DNA of 12,936 nucleotides. Origin: an uncultured Mycoplasmatota bacterium. GTDB lineage: Bacteria > Bacillota_I > Bacilli_A > RF39 > UBA660. Of the stretch, positions 6,409-12,936 are shown piece after piece. A program made the position numbers and the translations under genes. The stretch is from positions 1 through 12,936 of the forward strand of contig URNW01000028.1 in the NCBI GenBank assembly GCA_900549285.1. Reading direction: 5' to 3'. Position 1 is the first letter of the stretch, and the number at the start of each line of letters is the position of its first letter. The notes under the pieces are model-generated. The model made no database searches, was not told the DNA's origin, and saw only the letters and a list, made by a program, of their open reading frames with translations.

Positions 6409-8313
6409 CTAACCTAATAATAATTTAACACTTTCTCCTTCTGCTACATATAATCCCTCATTAGGGCTTTGATAAATAACTGTATTTCCACTTCCTGAAT
6501 ATTCAATTTTATAATTTTTTAAAGTTTTAGCTGCTTCTTCTTTACTCATCCCAACAACATTTGGCAAAATACTATATTTTTTATCTAGCCAAGTATATTC
6601 TTTAGCCATACCTTCTTTACTAGGTTCAATCCCCATAATATCAATAGCAGATAACATTACATTCCGAGCAATAGGAGCTGATACAACACCACCATATTGT
6701 GTTACTCCTTTTGGATTATCAATAGCTACATATATAACAATTTCTGGATCATCAGCTGGTAAAAATCCCATAAAAGATAATATATAATTACCATCTAAAT
6801 ATCCTCCATTTTCTACTTTTTGAGCAGTACCTGTTTTTCCTCCAACCCGATAATTTTCAATATAGGCATTTTTACCACTACCATTAGCAACCACACTCTC
6901 TAAAGCATATCGAACTAAACTACTGGTCTCATCACTAATAACCTCTCTTACTACTTCAGGTTCAAATGACTGAATTAAACTATCCGTTTCGCTTTCCAAC
7001 ATAGCACTTACAATATAAGGAGTATAAAGATCTCCACCATTAATAGCAGCCGAAACAGCACGAATTTGTTGAATTGGTGTAACACTAATTCCTTGACCAA
7101 AACTAGTCGTTGCCAGTTCCACAGGTCCCATTTGATCAACATCAAATAAAATACCATTAGCCTCACCATTTAAATCAATTCCTGTTTTTTCACCAAAACC
7201 ATAAGCATGAATATACTCCATAAGTGTATCTACACCTAAAGTTTGTCCAATTTTTACAAAACCTGGATTACAAGAATTTTCTACAACTTCAAGCATAGTC
7301 TGTACTCCATGCCCACCCGATTTCCAACAATGAATTGTAGCACCGTCCACATTAATAGATCCACTATCAGTAAAAGTATCTAAAAATAGATTAATCGTCT
7401 GTTCTTCTAGTGCGGCTGATAAAGTTATAATCTTAAAAGTACTACCAGGTTCATAAGTCATCCAAATTGGAAGATTCCGATTAATAACTTCTGTAGTATA
7501 ATCCTCATAATGATTACTGTCAAAACTAGGACGACTAGCCATAGCTAAAACTTCGCCAGTATTAGGATCCATAGCTACAATAAGTGCCTGTTCTGGATCA
7601 TATTTAGCAACTGCATTGTCTAATTCATTTTCAATAGCAAGCTGTAGATCAAGATCGATAGTAAGCTCTAAAGTAATTCCACTAGTTGGCGCTTCATATA
7701 CTTCTGTAAGTTCTAGCTTATTTCCTTTGCCATCAGAAAAATATTTAATAGCACCATCTGCTCCTGTTAAATATTCATCATAATAAAGCTCGATTCCAGA
7801 TAATCCTTGATTATCTATACCAACATAACCCAAAACATGAGATAAAACGGATTCATAAGGATAATATCTTTTACTTTCTTTTAAAAGATAAACTCCATCA
7901 TAGCCCAAATCATCAATCAAAGAAGCAATTTCAAAATCTAACCCTCTTCCTTCAGGATGCACTCTTTCAATAGATGTCGATTTTGTTACGTGCTTTAACA
8001 TATCTTGATAATCTGTACCAAGAATATCAGATAAATCTTTCGCAACCTGTTCTGGATCATCAATCTGTCCTGGAACCACTACTAAAGATACTGTTGTAAT
8101 ATTAGTAGCAAGCACTTTTCCATTTCGATCCACAATTTCTCCACGATCAGCTTTAATAGGAAGCTCCCTACTCCAAAGACTTTCTGCTAAATCAGAAAGT
8201 TTATCATAAGCAAAAACCTGAATATAAAAAACTTTAATGATAATAGCTACTAAAATAATGATACTAATAATAAAAATAAATCTAATTCTTTCATGAATAT
8301 TACTAAAGAACAT
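6409..8313 (-). CDS. ftsI: Class B penicillin-binding protein (FtsI/SpoVD type) with one PASTA domain
   Basis: A 634-residue bitopic transpeptidase that forms peptide cross-links in septal wall, normally as partner of FtsW. After a short cytoplasmic tail comes one transmembrane helix (about 10-32), then the PBP dimerisation domain (RGEIVDRNG near 57-65), then the transpeptidase. Active-site motifs are EPGSTFK with nucleophile S291 and K294, SCN at 347-349, and KTGT at 493-496. A single C-terminal PASTA domain (about 582-634, LPNVVGMSKEEA onward) fits SpoVD or a short PBP2x. Without a view of sporulation genes the FtsI role is preferred. The middle motif SCN has Cys where many homologues have Ser. 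A GTG at 8322 opens the frame, but the ATG at 8313 has AGGTGA five bases upstream. It lies upstream of mraY as in the usual dcw order, without murE. Confidence 0.93.
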   Translation of the reverse strand: MFFSNIHERIRFIFIISIIILVAIIIKVFYIQVFAYDKLSDLAESLWSRELPIKADRGEIVDRNGKVLATNITTVSLVVVPGQIDDPEQVAKDLSDILGTDYQDMLKHVTKSTSIERVHPEGRGLDFEIASLIDDLGYDGVYLLKESKRYYPYESVLSHVLGYVGIDNQGLSGIELYYDEYLTGADGAIKYFSDGKGNKLELTEVYEAPTSGITLELTIDLDLQLAIENELDNAVAKYDPEQALIVAMDPNTGEVLAMASRPSFDSNHYEDYTTEVINRNLPIWMTYEPGSTFKIITLSAALEEQTINLFLDTFTDSGSINVDGATIHCWKSGGHGVQTMLEVVENSCNPGFVKIGQTLGVDTLMEYIHAYGFGEKTGIDLNGEANGILFDVDQMGPVELATTSFGQGISVTPIQQIRAVSAAINGGDLYTPYIVSAMLESETDSLIQSFEPEVVREVISDETSSLVRYALESVVANGSGKNAYIENYRVGGKTGTAQKVENGGYLDGNYILSFMGFLPADDPEIVIYVAIDNPKGVTQYGGVVSAPIARNVMLSAIDIMGIEPSKEGMAKEYTWLDKKYSILPNVVGMSKEEAAKTLKNYKIEYSGSGNTVIYQSPNEGLYVAEGESVKLLLG

Positions 8314-8341
8314 ATGCTTCACCTATCAAACTATATGTCAA
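8311..8341 (-). promoter_or_regulatory. PBP gene start region, near-match to the ftsW leader
   Basis: The minus strand reads TTGACATATAGTTTG, then ATAGGTGAAGCAT and the ATG at 8313. It directly follows a terminator T-tract. TTGACATA, TTTG and TAGGTGA stand at exactly the same positions relative to ATG as before ftsW. TGA plus CATATA (8332-8337) is only a weak -10. Confidence 0.35.
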
Positions 8342-8343
8342 AT

Positions 8344-8372
8344 AAAAAAAATTAGAAGTATTCTAATTTTTT
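8344..8372 (-). terminator. Rho-independent terminator of ezrA and its partner gene
   Basis: A perfect 12-bp stem, AAAAAATTAGAA with TTCTAATTTTTT (8361-8372 with 8346-8357), encloses a 3-nt loop and carries a T8 tail on the minus strand. It lies 6 bp after the stop at 8379. Confidence 0.75.
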
Positions 8373-8378
8373 AAAACA

Positions 8379-9347
8379 TTATTTAAACAATTTACTCCAA
8401 ACTTTTTTAACTTTTAAAAAGAAACCTTCTTTCTCATCTTCTTTTTCTTGTATCTCATCTGTATAAATCCAATCAGGAAAATAAGAAATAACTTTCTTAA
8501 CTTCATTATATAACTCTTCAATATGATCACATATTTCTAATAACATTACATCATCTTGCATATGAAAGCCACTATAAAAAGCCAAATCATCTATTAATAA
8601 ATCAATACTCTTAGAATTTAAATGAACCTCTAAAAAATTTAAAAAATATAAAATATTTTCTTGAAATAAATTTAATTTATATTTACCAAAACTAATGATT
8701 TCTTCCAAAGAATATTCTTTTACTTGAAAAGAGGTACGTAACTTTAAAACTTCTTTAAAATAATAATATTCCCTAGAAACAATGTAGTCCACTTTTTGAT
8801 AGCGAATAATTTCAATTTTCTGCCTAAATTTAGGATTTAGTTTAATATATTTCTTTAAATCTAAAATTTGTTCTTCTCTACAATAAGTATTAAAAACATG
8901 AATAAAAGTATCAAATGATAAAACATTATTCACTCTTACAATACCTAAAATAACACTATCAGTAACATCCGAAATACTATATTTTTTTTCATCTAATAAA
9001 TTAATAGCCATCTTTATATAATTAATAAGATCATCTGGAATATAATATTCGCCATTTTCTAATAAAATCAAATAATTATCTTGTAAATCTTTCATTAAAA
9101 GATAATCAATATAACCATTCTCATTTTTAAGAATTGGACCATCCAATAATTTTTTCAATATATGTATTTCTTCCATATTACATAGCTTTAATATCCATTC
9201 AGGATCATTTTGATAACAAGTTATAATTTCATGATAAATTTCATTCCTTGTAATTTTTTCATAATCCTTAGGACAAGCTTGAATTTTTTGATAAAAAGAA
9301 TAAATTTCTTCTTTCCCTTCTTTAGAAATAAACTCTTTTAAACTCAT
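8379..9347 (-). CDS. Unrecognised helical protein co-encoded with EzrA, with C-terminal amphipathic helix
   Basis: I do not recognise this 322-residue protein. It has no signal peptide and no transmembrane segment, and appears mostly helical. Residues about 57-112 (ILKLCNMEEIHILKKLLDG to YYIPDDLINYI) resemble a small winged-helix-like unit; a second helical block (130-200) may repeat the pattern. Residues 298-307 are an acidic linker. The last 15 residues, GFFLKVKKVWSKLFK, form an amphipathic helix with one face F/F/V/V/W/L/F and Lys on the other, like the membrane-targeting tail of FtsA. The ATG shares its A with the TGA of ezrA (TGATG), so translation is probably coupled. AGAGGAG lies eight bases upstream; a GTG one codon earlier is possible. 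A peripheral membrane or division role is inferred from context and tail only. Confidence 0.85.
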   Translation of the reverse strand: MSLKEFISKEGKEEIYSFYQKIQACPKDYEKITRNEIYHEIITCYQNDPEWILKLCNMEEIHILKKLLDGPILKNENGYIDYLLMKDLQDNYLILLENGEYYIPDDLINYIKMAINLLDEKKYSISDVTDSVILGIVRVNNVLSFDTFIHVFNTYCREEQILDLKKYIKLNPKFRQKIEIIRYQKVDYIVSREYYYFKEVLKLRTSFQVKEYSLEEIISFGKYKLNLFQENILYFLNFLEVHLNSKSIDLLIDDLAFYSGFHMQDDVMLLEICDHIEELYNEVKKVISYFPDWIYTDEIQEKEDEKEGFFLKVKKVWSKLFK

Positions 9348-11062
9348 CACTGATACTCCTCTAAAAGCTTTTGATGAATCCCTGGTTCCACAATGTTAAT
9401 TGCGTTAATAGCATTCTCTAAACTAATTTTAAAGTTTCCTTTATAAAAAGCATTTTCTGCTTTAATAAGTCCTAATTCCACATCTTTATATAAAGCACGA
9501 TAACGATTTCCATAAACAATCGCTGCTTCAGCCATTTTAGCCGTTTTCACAGCTTCTTTTGTAGTATTATAAACTTTTAAAGTCAAATCACGAGCTGTAT
9601 CTACTCTAGTATTTAAAGTTTTAATAGAAATAGGCCTTTTATCAAGTTCTAAAACCATATCCGAAATAGCACCAGCAGCTTCTGATAATTCAACATAAAA
9701 ATTTTTAGGTGTTATAGGTAGCTTATAAGACTTCAAATTAGTTTTAGCCTGATTTAAAATATATTTAATTTCATCTAATTGTTCTCTTGCTCTTTTTTCA
9801 TCCTCTTTTAAACTTCCTAAACTTCTAAGTGTTTGTTCTACTTTTTCTTCTGTTTTTAAAAGTTTACTATTTAATATTTCCATTTCTTTTGAAAGACGTG
9901 AAAAAGCAAAAACATGTCTTCTATGCATATCAATAATACGATTATAATCATCTTTTATTTCAACGATTTCTTGAGCAATAACATCTAAAACTGAAACATC
10001 ATCATCACTTAAATCATAACTATATTTAAGATCATCAATTTTTCGATTTAAATCATTACTAATTTTCTCCAATTTAGTTGTTTTAATTAAAATACTTCTT
10101 TGAAAATCTTCAAATACTCTTTTTGATAATCTTTCCTTATCAAAATTATGATATAAAGAATCAAAATAATCTAAAATTGTTTTAAGTTCAAAAACACTAT
10201 CTTCCAAATTAAGGACATTAAGCCTTTGAAAAACATCACTAATCTTTTTCTCAGATTCTGTAATATTATAAGAAATATTAAGATAATCTAAATTATATCC
10301 TTCTTTTTCCATTTTAGCAGTTATTTTCTCTATATCTGCAATTTTATCAGGGATTAACTTCTTTCCCATAATAATGATAGAAGGAGCTTCTTCTACTACT
10401 ATTTTTAAATTTCCAATAGTATCATCTATTGCTTTTACAATCTTTCCAACTTCTGTATACTCATTTTTTTCCATAGCTACTTCAAAAGCACTAAAAAGTT
10501 TATCAACATTTTCAAATTGTAATTCAATTGGTTTAGATACTTCTCCATAGTCATTTTTATTAGAATTATACTTTGTAAGAATAAGCCGATATTCACTTTT
10601 AAGTTTTGTAATAGTTTCCCTGTTTTTTTCCTCACTAAGAGTGATCTCTTTGATTTCATCTAACAAAAAATTGGATTTTGTCTTTACATATGCAATCTGT
10701 AATTCCAAAGCTGCTATTTTAGGCTTCAAAGATTTATAATCTCTATCTTCAAAACTAGTTTCAATTTCAATCAACCCATCTGTAATTTTAGGAACTTCAA
10801 CCTCTTTAATCTCTTTTAATCTTTTTTGCCAATTATCATATTTTTTCTGCATCACATCATTATTAATTAATGCTCCCACTTTATTTAATTCAGATAAAAT
10901 AGATGCTCCAACAATTAAATTTTTATCTCTCTCTAAGTTTGCAATTTCTTCTTGATATTTTTTCCGTTCCTTTTTATTAATTAAATTCAAAACAACAATA
11001 ATCAAAACCACTGTAAATACATAATAAAGAATACCAATAAAAATAAAAGTAGTTCTCGACAT
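9347..11062 (-). CDS. ezrA: Septation ring formation regulator EzrA
   Basis: EzrA is a Bacillota-specific membrane protein that binds FtsZ, restrains Z-rings away from midcell and couples the ring to wall synthesis. This 571-residue protein (B. subtilis EzrA is about 560) has a short external N-terminus, one transmembrane helix at about 4-25 and a long cytoplasmic spectrin-like coiled-coil region. The family-typical N-terminal pattern is clear (ELNKVGALI, QKKYDNWQKRLKEI, LSEEKNRETI, then KYNSNKNDYG). The C-terminal YGNRYR stretch (516-521) corresponds to the QNR patch, but the Gln position is Val (AIVYGNRYR instead of AIQYxNRYR). A GTG at 11071 opens the frame; the ATG at 11062 is preferred because AGGA abuts the GTG. 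The stop TGA is followed in frame by a second TGA. It overlaps the downstream gene by one base and has its own promoter. Confidence 0.92.
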   Translation of the reverse strand: MSRTTFIFIGILYYVFTVVLIIVVLNLINKKERKKYQEEIANLERDKNLIVGASILSELNKVGALINNDVMQKKYDNWQKRLKEIKEVEVPKITDGLIEIETSFEDRDYKSLKPKIAALELQIAYVKTKSNFLLDEIKEITLSEEKNRETITKLKSEYRLILTKYNSNKNDYGEVSKPIELQFENVDKLFSAFEVAMEKNEYTEVGKIVKAIDDTIGNLKIVVEEAPSIIIMGKKLIPDKIADIEKITAKMEKEGYNLDYLNISYNITESEKKISDVFQRLNVLNLEDSVFELKTILDYFDSLYHNFDKERLSKRVFEDFQRSILIKTTKLEKISNDLNRKIDDLKYSYDLSDDDVSVLDVIAQEIVEIKDDYNRIIDMHRRHVFAFSRLSKEMEILNSKLLKTEEKVEQTLRSLGSLKEDEKRAREQLDEIKYILNQAKTNLKSYKLPITPKNFYVELSEAAGAISDMVLELDKRPISIKTLNTRVDTARDLTLKVYNTTKEAVKTAKMAEAAIVYGNRYRALYKDVELGLIKAENAFYKGNFKISLENAINAINIVEPGIHQKLLEEYQ

Positions 11063-11084
11063 ATCATTCACTTCCTATGATTTA

Positions 11085-11114
11085 ATTGTATCACATATTT
11101 AGGTTATTTGTCGA
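11085..11114 (-). promoter_or_regulatory. Sigma-A promoter of ezrA
   Basis: On the minus strand TCGACA (11109-11114) and TACAAT (11085-11090) are 18 bases apart, each one mismatch from consensus. TGA just before the -10 makes it an extended -10. The start point would be near 11078, giving a leader of about 15 nt that carries AGGA. Confidence 0.6.
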
Positions 11115-11141
11115 TATAAGGTCGTTAAAAATTTCTTCTTT

Positions 11142-11879
11142 TTAATAGTTTTTTTTCAATGTCAAAGATAAACTAGAAGTACGAAAATCATCTAATTGAT
11201 CTTCCTTTGTTAACATATTAAAATAAAGATTACCACCACAGACTAATTCTACACCATCAATACCACTATGATTAGAGCGAAAAGATAAATATTTATGAGG
11301 TTCAAGTTCTGTAGTATTGCTAAGAAAATCTATTACAGCTTGATATCCAGGCAAATCATTTCTACCCAAAAATTTTAAATAACTTTCATTTTGATATACA
11401 ACAAATTGATTAGGAGCAGTCATTTGATCATATAAATTATCACCTAAACTCGCTACCCATTTTGCACTAGTAATTCTGTTATAAGCAGTATTAATTACAT
11501 TGCTAGCCTCTTCATAATTCATTCCTTCACCATTTGCCTCTGCACAAGCAATTGCACAACATACATCAAGTTCTTCATAAGTAAGATGATATAAATCTAA
11601 AATTTTATCTATTTTATCCTCTAAAGAAATACTCCGATAATTATCTTGTATAGAACTTCTTTGTTTTAATGTCTCCTCTACTATTCTCTCAAAACGAACA
11701 AACTGAATAGCATCAAAATTTGGATATTCCAAATGACTTTTATTACTAGAAGGTTCTGATTTAGCTGATGATCCAAGCAAAAACACAGTTAAAATTATAC
11801 TAGAAGTGATTTTTAGACCATATTTAGAACATACTTCTCTTATAGTATCAAATCTTTCTTTATCCAATTTAAAATTCAT
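11142..11879 (-). CDS. Membrane-anchored SleB/CwlJ-type cell wall hydrolase
   Basis: A 245-residue protein. Residues 21-37 (GLKITSSIILTVFLLGS) are a signal anchor, followed by a linker and a helix-rich segment to about 100. The C-terminal domain (106-221) fits the SleB-like hydrolase family (Pfam Hydrolase_2), which cleaves the glycan backbone of peptidoglycan: IACAEANGEG with E114 and E118, INTAYNRI, APNQFVVY, PGYQAVIDFL and GGNLYFN. E114 aligns with the catalytic Glu of the family. Assignment rests on motif order, not on a search. Despite the family name a spore role is not implied; here it precedes ezrA and may act in wall remodelling. The ATG at 11879 has GGGGGTG seven bases upstream; an upstream in-frame ATG at 11921 has none. 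A TATAAT-like GATAAT (11914-11919) follows the preceding terminator. No strong terminator is seen after it. Confidence 0.78.
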   Translation of the reverse strand: MNFKLDKERFDTIREVCSKYGLKITSSIILTVFLLGSSAKSEPSSNKSHLEYPNFDAIQFVRFERIVEETLKQRSSIQDNYRSISLEDKIDKILDLYHLTYEELDVCCAIACAEANGEGMNYEEASNVINTAYNRITSAKWVASLGDNLYDQMTAPNQFVVYQNESYLKFLGRNDLPGYQAVIDFLSNTTELEPHKYLSFRSNHSGIDGVELVCGGNLYFNMLTKEDQLDDFRTSSLSLTLKKNY

Positions 11880-11921
11880 AAAAGCACCCCCAAAAAGCAA
11901 ACATGTACAAAATATTATCAT

Positions 11922-11957
11922 AAATAAAAAAGAATAGCCACCAATCTAAGCTATTCT
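11922..11957 (-). terminator. Rho-independent terminator of the right-edge gene
   Basis: The minus strand reads AGAATAGC, an 11-nt loop, GCTATTCT, then TTTTTTATTT. The stem is 8 bp (11950-11957 with 11931-11938). It lies 26 bp after the stop at 11984. Confidence 0.75.
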
Positions 11958-11983
11958 AAACATTATTTTACATCATATTTACA

Positions 11984-12936
11984 TTAAATTACTACATAAG
12001 GATCTTCACTAGTACCACTTCCTGTTAACTCTACATCATTTGCTAAATTAATGACAGGTCTAACACCCCATACTACATTCATACTAGTAGAATTAAGATC
12101 ACCTTTTGAATTAACACCAAAAATAGAGCCGCTATTACCTGTTCCCATAAAATAATATGGAGACATAGTCCAATAATTAACTTTATTATATAAATAATAA
12201 CTGTCATTTTCATTTCTCCATGAACTTCCTGCCATGATCACTTCATCCGCGGTAATTAGTCCAATTGGATAAGTTAATGCTTTATTTCCCTTACTGCTTC
12301 CACTTGCTGTATATAAATCTGCACTATTACTACATTTAAATGTTGGATTTACACTGCTTACAGTTAATCTTTCCCTTGGCATATAATTAATTGTACCATT
12401 TGGATTACTGCTCCATTCATCTCCATCTGCTGTTTCTCTATCTCCACAAAATCCTGATTCTTTACTGATCTTATCAGCATAACTTGCTAGATTACTACTA
12501 TACCAATCATCTAATGTCTCTTTAATGGAACTATCAGTACTAGTTCCATGTTGTGCACCTTCCGTATACATGTATCCTACATACTCACTTTGATTATATT
12601 TTATATTAAATTTTTGTGATGTATTTATAAGTGTCGATTCTCCTTTTGTATTTGTACTTGTTCCATTATAAATGACTCTTATACTTCCATCTCCATTGAT
12701 TCGGATAATTCTCCAATAATATCCTGCAAATTTTAACCAGTTATCTGTTGGATTCCCTGCAAAATAATAGGTATCTCCCCAGTCATCTTCTGCTTTATAT
12801 ATAACTCCTGTCGTAGTATCTGTTATTATAGTTGATGTCGTTAATGGTAATGTCCTAGTTTTTATTGTTGGATAATTAGCAAGTATTGTATCTTTAGCAC
12901 TTGGTTTCTCTGTTATTACATTTGTTGTTAGTTCAC
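11984..12936 (-). CDS. Exported protein of unrecognised family, paralogue of the left-edge gene (N-terminus beyond window)
   Basis: The frame is open from the right edge to TAA at 11984 (317 codons visible), so start and signal are outside. The apparent ATG at 12571 is internal: the paralogous sequence continues upstream of it without a stop. Visible order is a Pro/Thr-rich linker, the core IYKAEDDWGDTYYFAGNP and FAGYYWRIIRINGDGSIR, then YADKIS/GFCGDRE. A C-terminal domain follows with YPIGLITADEVIMAG, YWTMSPYYF and a final WGVRPVINL. The W-x-SP then GVRP spacing recalls DUF6273-like domains and surface C-type-lectin-like folds; this is a memory-based suggestion. Function is unknown. The C-terminal domain presumably also exists in the left-edge copy. 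The gene ends in its own terminator. Confidence 0.85.
   Translation of the reverse strand, partial: ELTTNVITEKPSAKDTILANYPTIKTRTLPLTTSTIITDTTTGVIYKAEDDWGDTYYFAGNPTDNWLKFAGYYWRIIRINGDGSIRVIYNGTSTNTKGESTLINTSQKFNIKYNQSEYVGYMYTEGAQHGTSTDSSIKETLDDWYSSNLASYADKISKESGFCGDRETADGDEWSSNPNGTINYMPRERLTVSSVNPTFKCSNSADLYTASGSSKGNKALTYPIGLITADEVIMAGSSWRNENDSYYLYNKVNYWTMSPYYFMGTGNSGSIFGVNSKGDLNSTSMNVVWGVRPVINLANDVELTGSGTSEDPYVVI
12721..12781 (-). repeat. Direct repeat shared with 349-409 (paralogue core, right copy)
   Basis: Exact runs 12721-12745 and 12756-12781 match the left copy. Similarity continues at lower level over most of the overlapping coding parts. Confidence 0.85.

Noticed and set aside
6390..6420. 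Plus-strand TTGACA with TAATAA downstream, possible antisense promoter
   Set aside because: Spacing is about 19 and the -10 is weak; no plus-strand gene follows.
9341..9349. Tandem in-frame TGA TGA at the end of ezrA, possible Trp recoding as in Mycoplasma
   Set aside because: All genes encode Trp with TGG and long frames contain no internal TGA, so TGA is a true stop; a TAA follows two codons after the second TGA.
10477..10659. 60-codon minus-strand ORF inside ezrA
   Set aside because: Out-of-frame shadow in an A-rich coiled-coil gene, low complexity, no ribosome site.
11118..11150. AT-rich hairpin TTAAAAA/TTTTTAA after the SleB-like gene as a terminator
   Set aside because: No T-tract follows the stem on the minus strand; runs of A and T make such pairing likely by chance.
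11984..12200. C-terminal GVRP-type domain as target of a diversity-generating retroelement
   Set aside because: No reverse transcriptase, template repeat or adenine-mutation signature is visible in the window.

Overview
The window is a block of AT-rich DNA in which all eleven genes lie on the minus strand, so transcription runs from high to low coordinates. It looks like a low-G+C Bacillota (Firmicutes) chromosome. EzrA occurs only in that phylum, ribosome binding sites are strong, and Trp is written TGG throughout, so TGA is a stop, unlike in Mycoplasma. The two edge genes and the short autonomous gene clusters recall uncultured gut Bacilli of the RF39/Erysipelotrichia type; that placement is an inference from family memory.

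Layout in transcription order (right to left). (1) 12936-11984: C-terminal part of an exported protein of unrecognised family, with its own terminator. (2) 11879-11142: membrane-anchored SleB-type cell wall hydrolase. (3) 11062-8379: ezrA and an unrecognised partner gene overlapping it by one base, driven by a good sigma-A promoter and closed by a terminator. (4) 8313-6409: class B penicillin-binding protein with one PASTA domain. (5) 6323-5331: mraY, closed by a terminator. (6) About 120 bp of structured non-coding DNA and a second hairpin. (7) 5127-4042: ftsW, then 3998-3288, a membrane-anchored protein with three InlB B-repeats and a terminator. (8) 3219-1034: ackA and nrnA as a pair, with a terminator. 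(9) 838-1: N-terminal part of a paralogue of the gene in (1).

The core is about wall synthesis and division. MraY makes lipid I, FtsW polymerises lipid II, the PBP cross-links the chains, EzrA links the Z-ring to the membrane and wall machinery, and the SleB-like enzyme probably trims the wall. ackA (substrate-level ATP formation from acetyl phosphate) and nrnA (turnover of nanoRNA and pAp) are housekeeping genes. The division/cell-wall (dcw) cluster is reduced: pbp, mraY and ftsW keep the usual order, but murE, murD and murG are absent between or beside them, and terminators split the genes into separate transcription units.

The points most worth a second look are: the EzrA-coupled unknown protein with an FtsA-like amphipathic C-terminal helix; the structured gap between mraY and ftsW; near-matching leaders in front of ftsW and pbp; the recurrent pattern of a terminator T-tract running straight into a -10 element; and the paralogous exported proteins on both sides of the block. 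I found no mobile element, CRISPR array, tRNA or rRNA, and no clearly new multi-gene system. No stretch without a gene exceeds about 205 bp.
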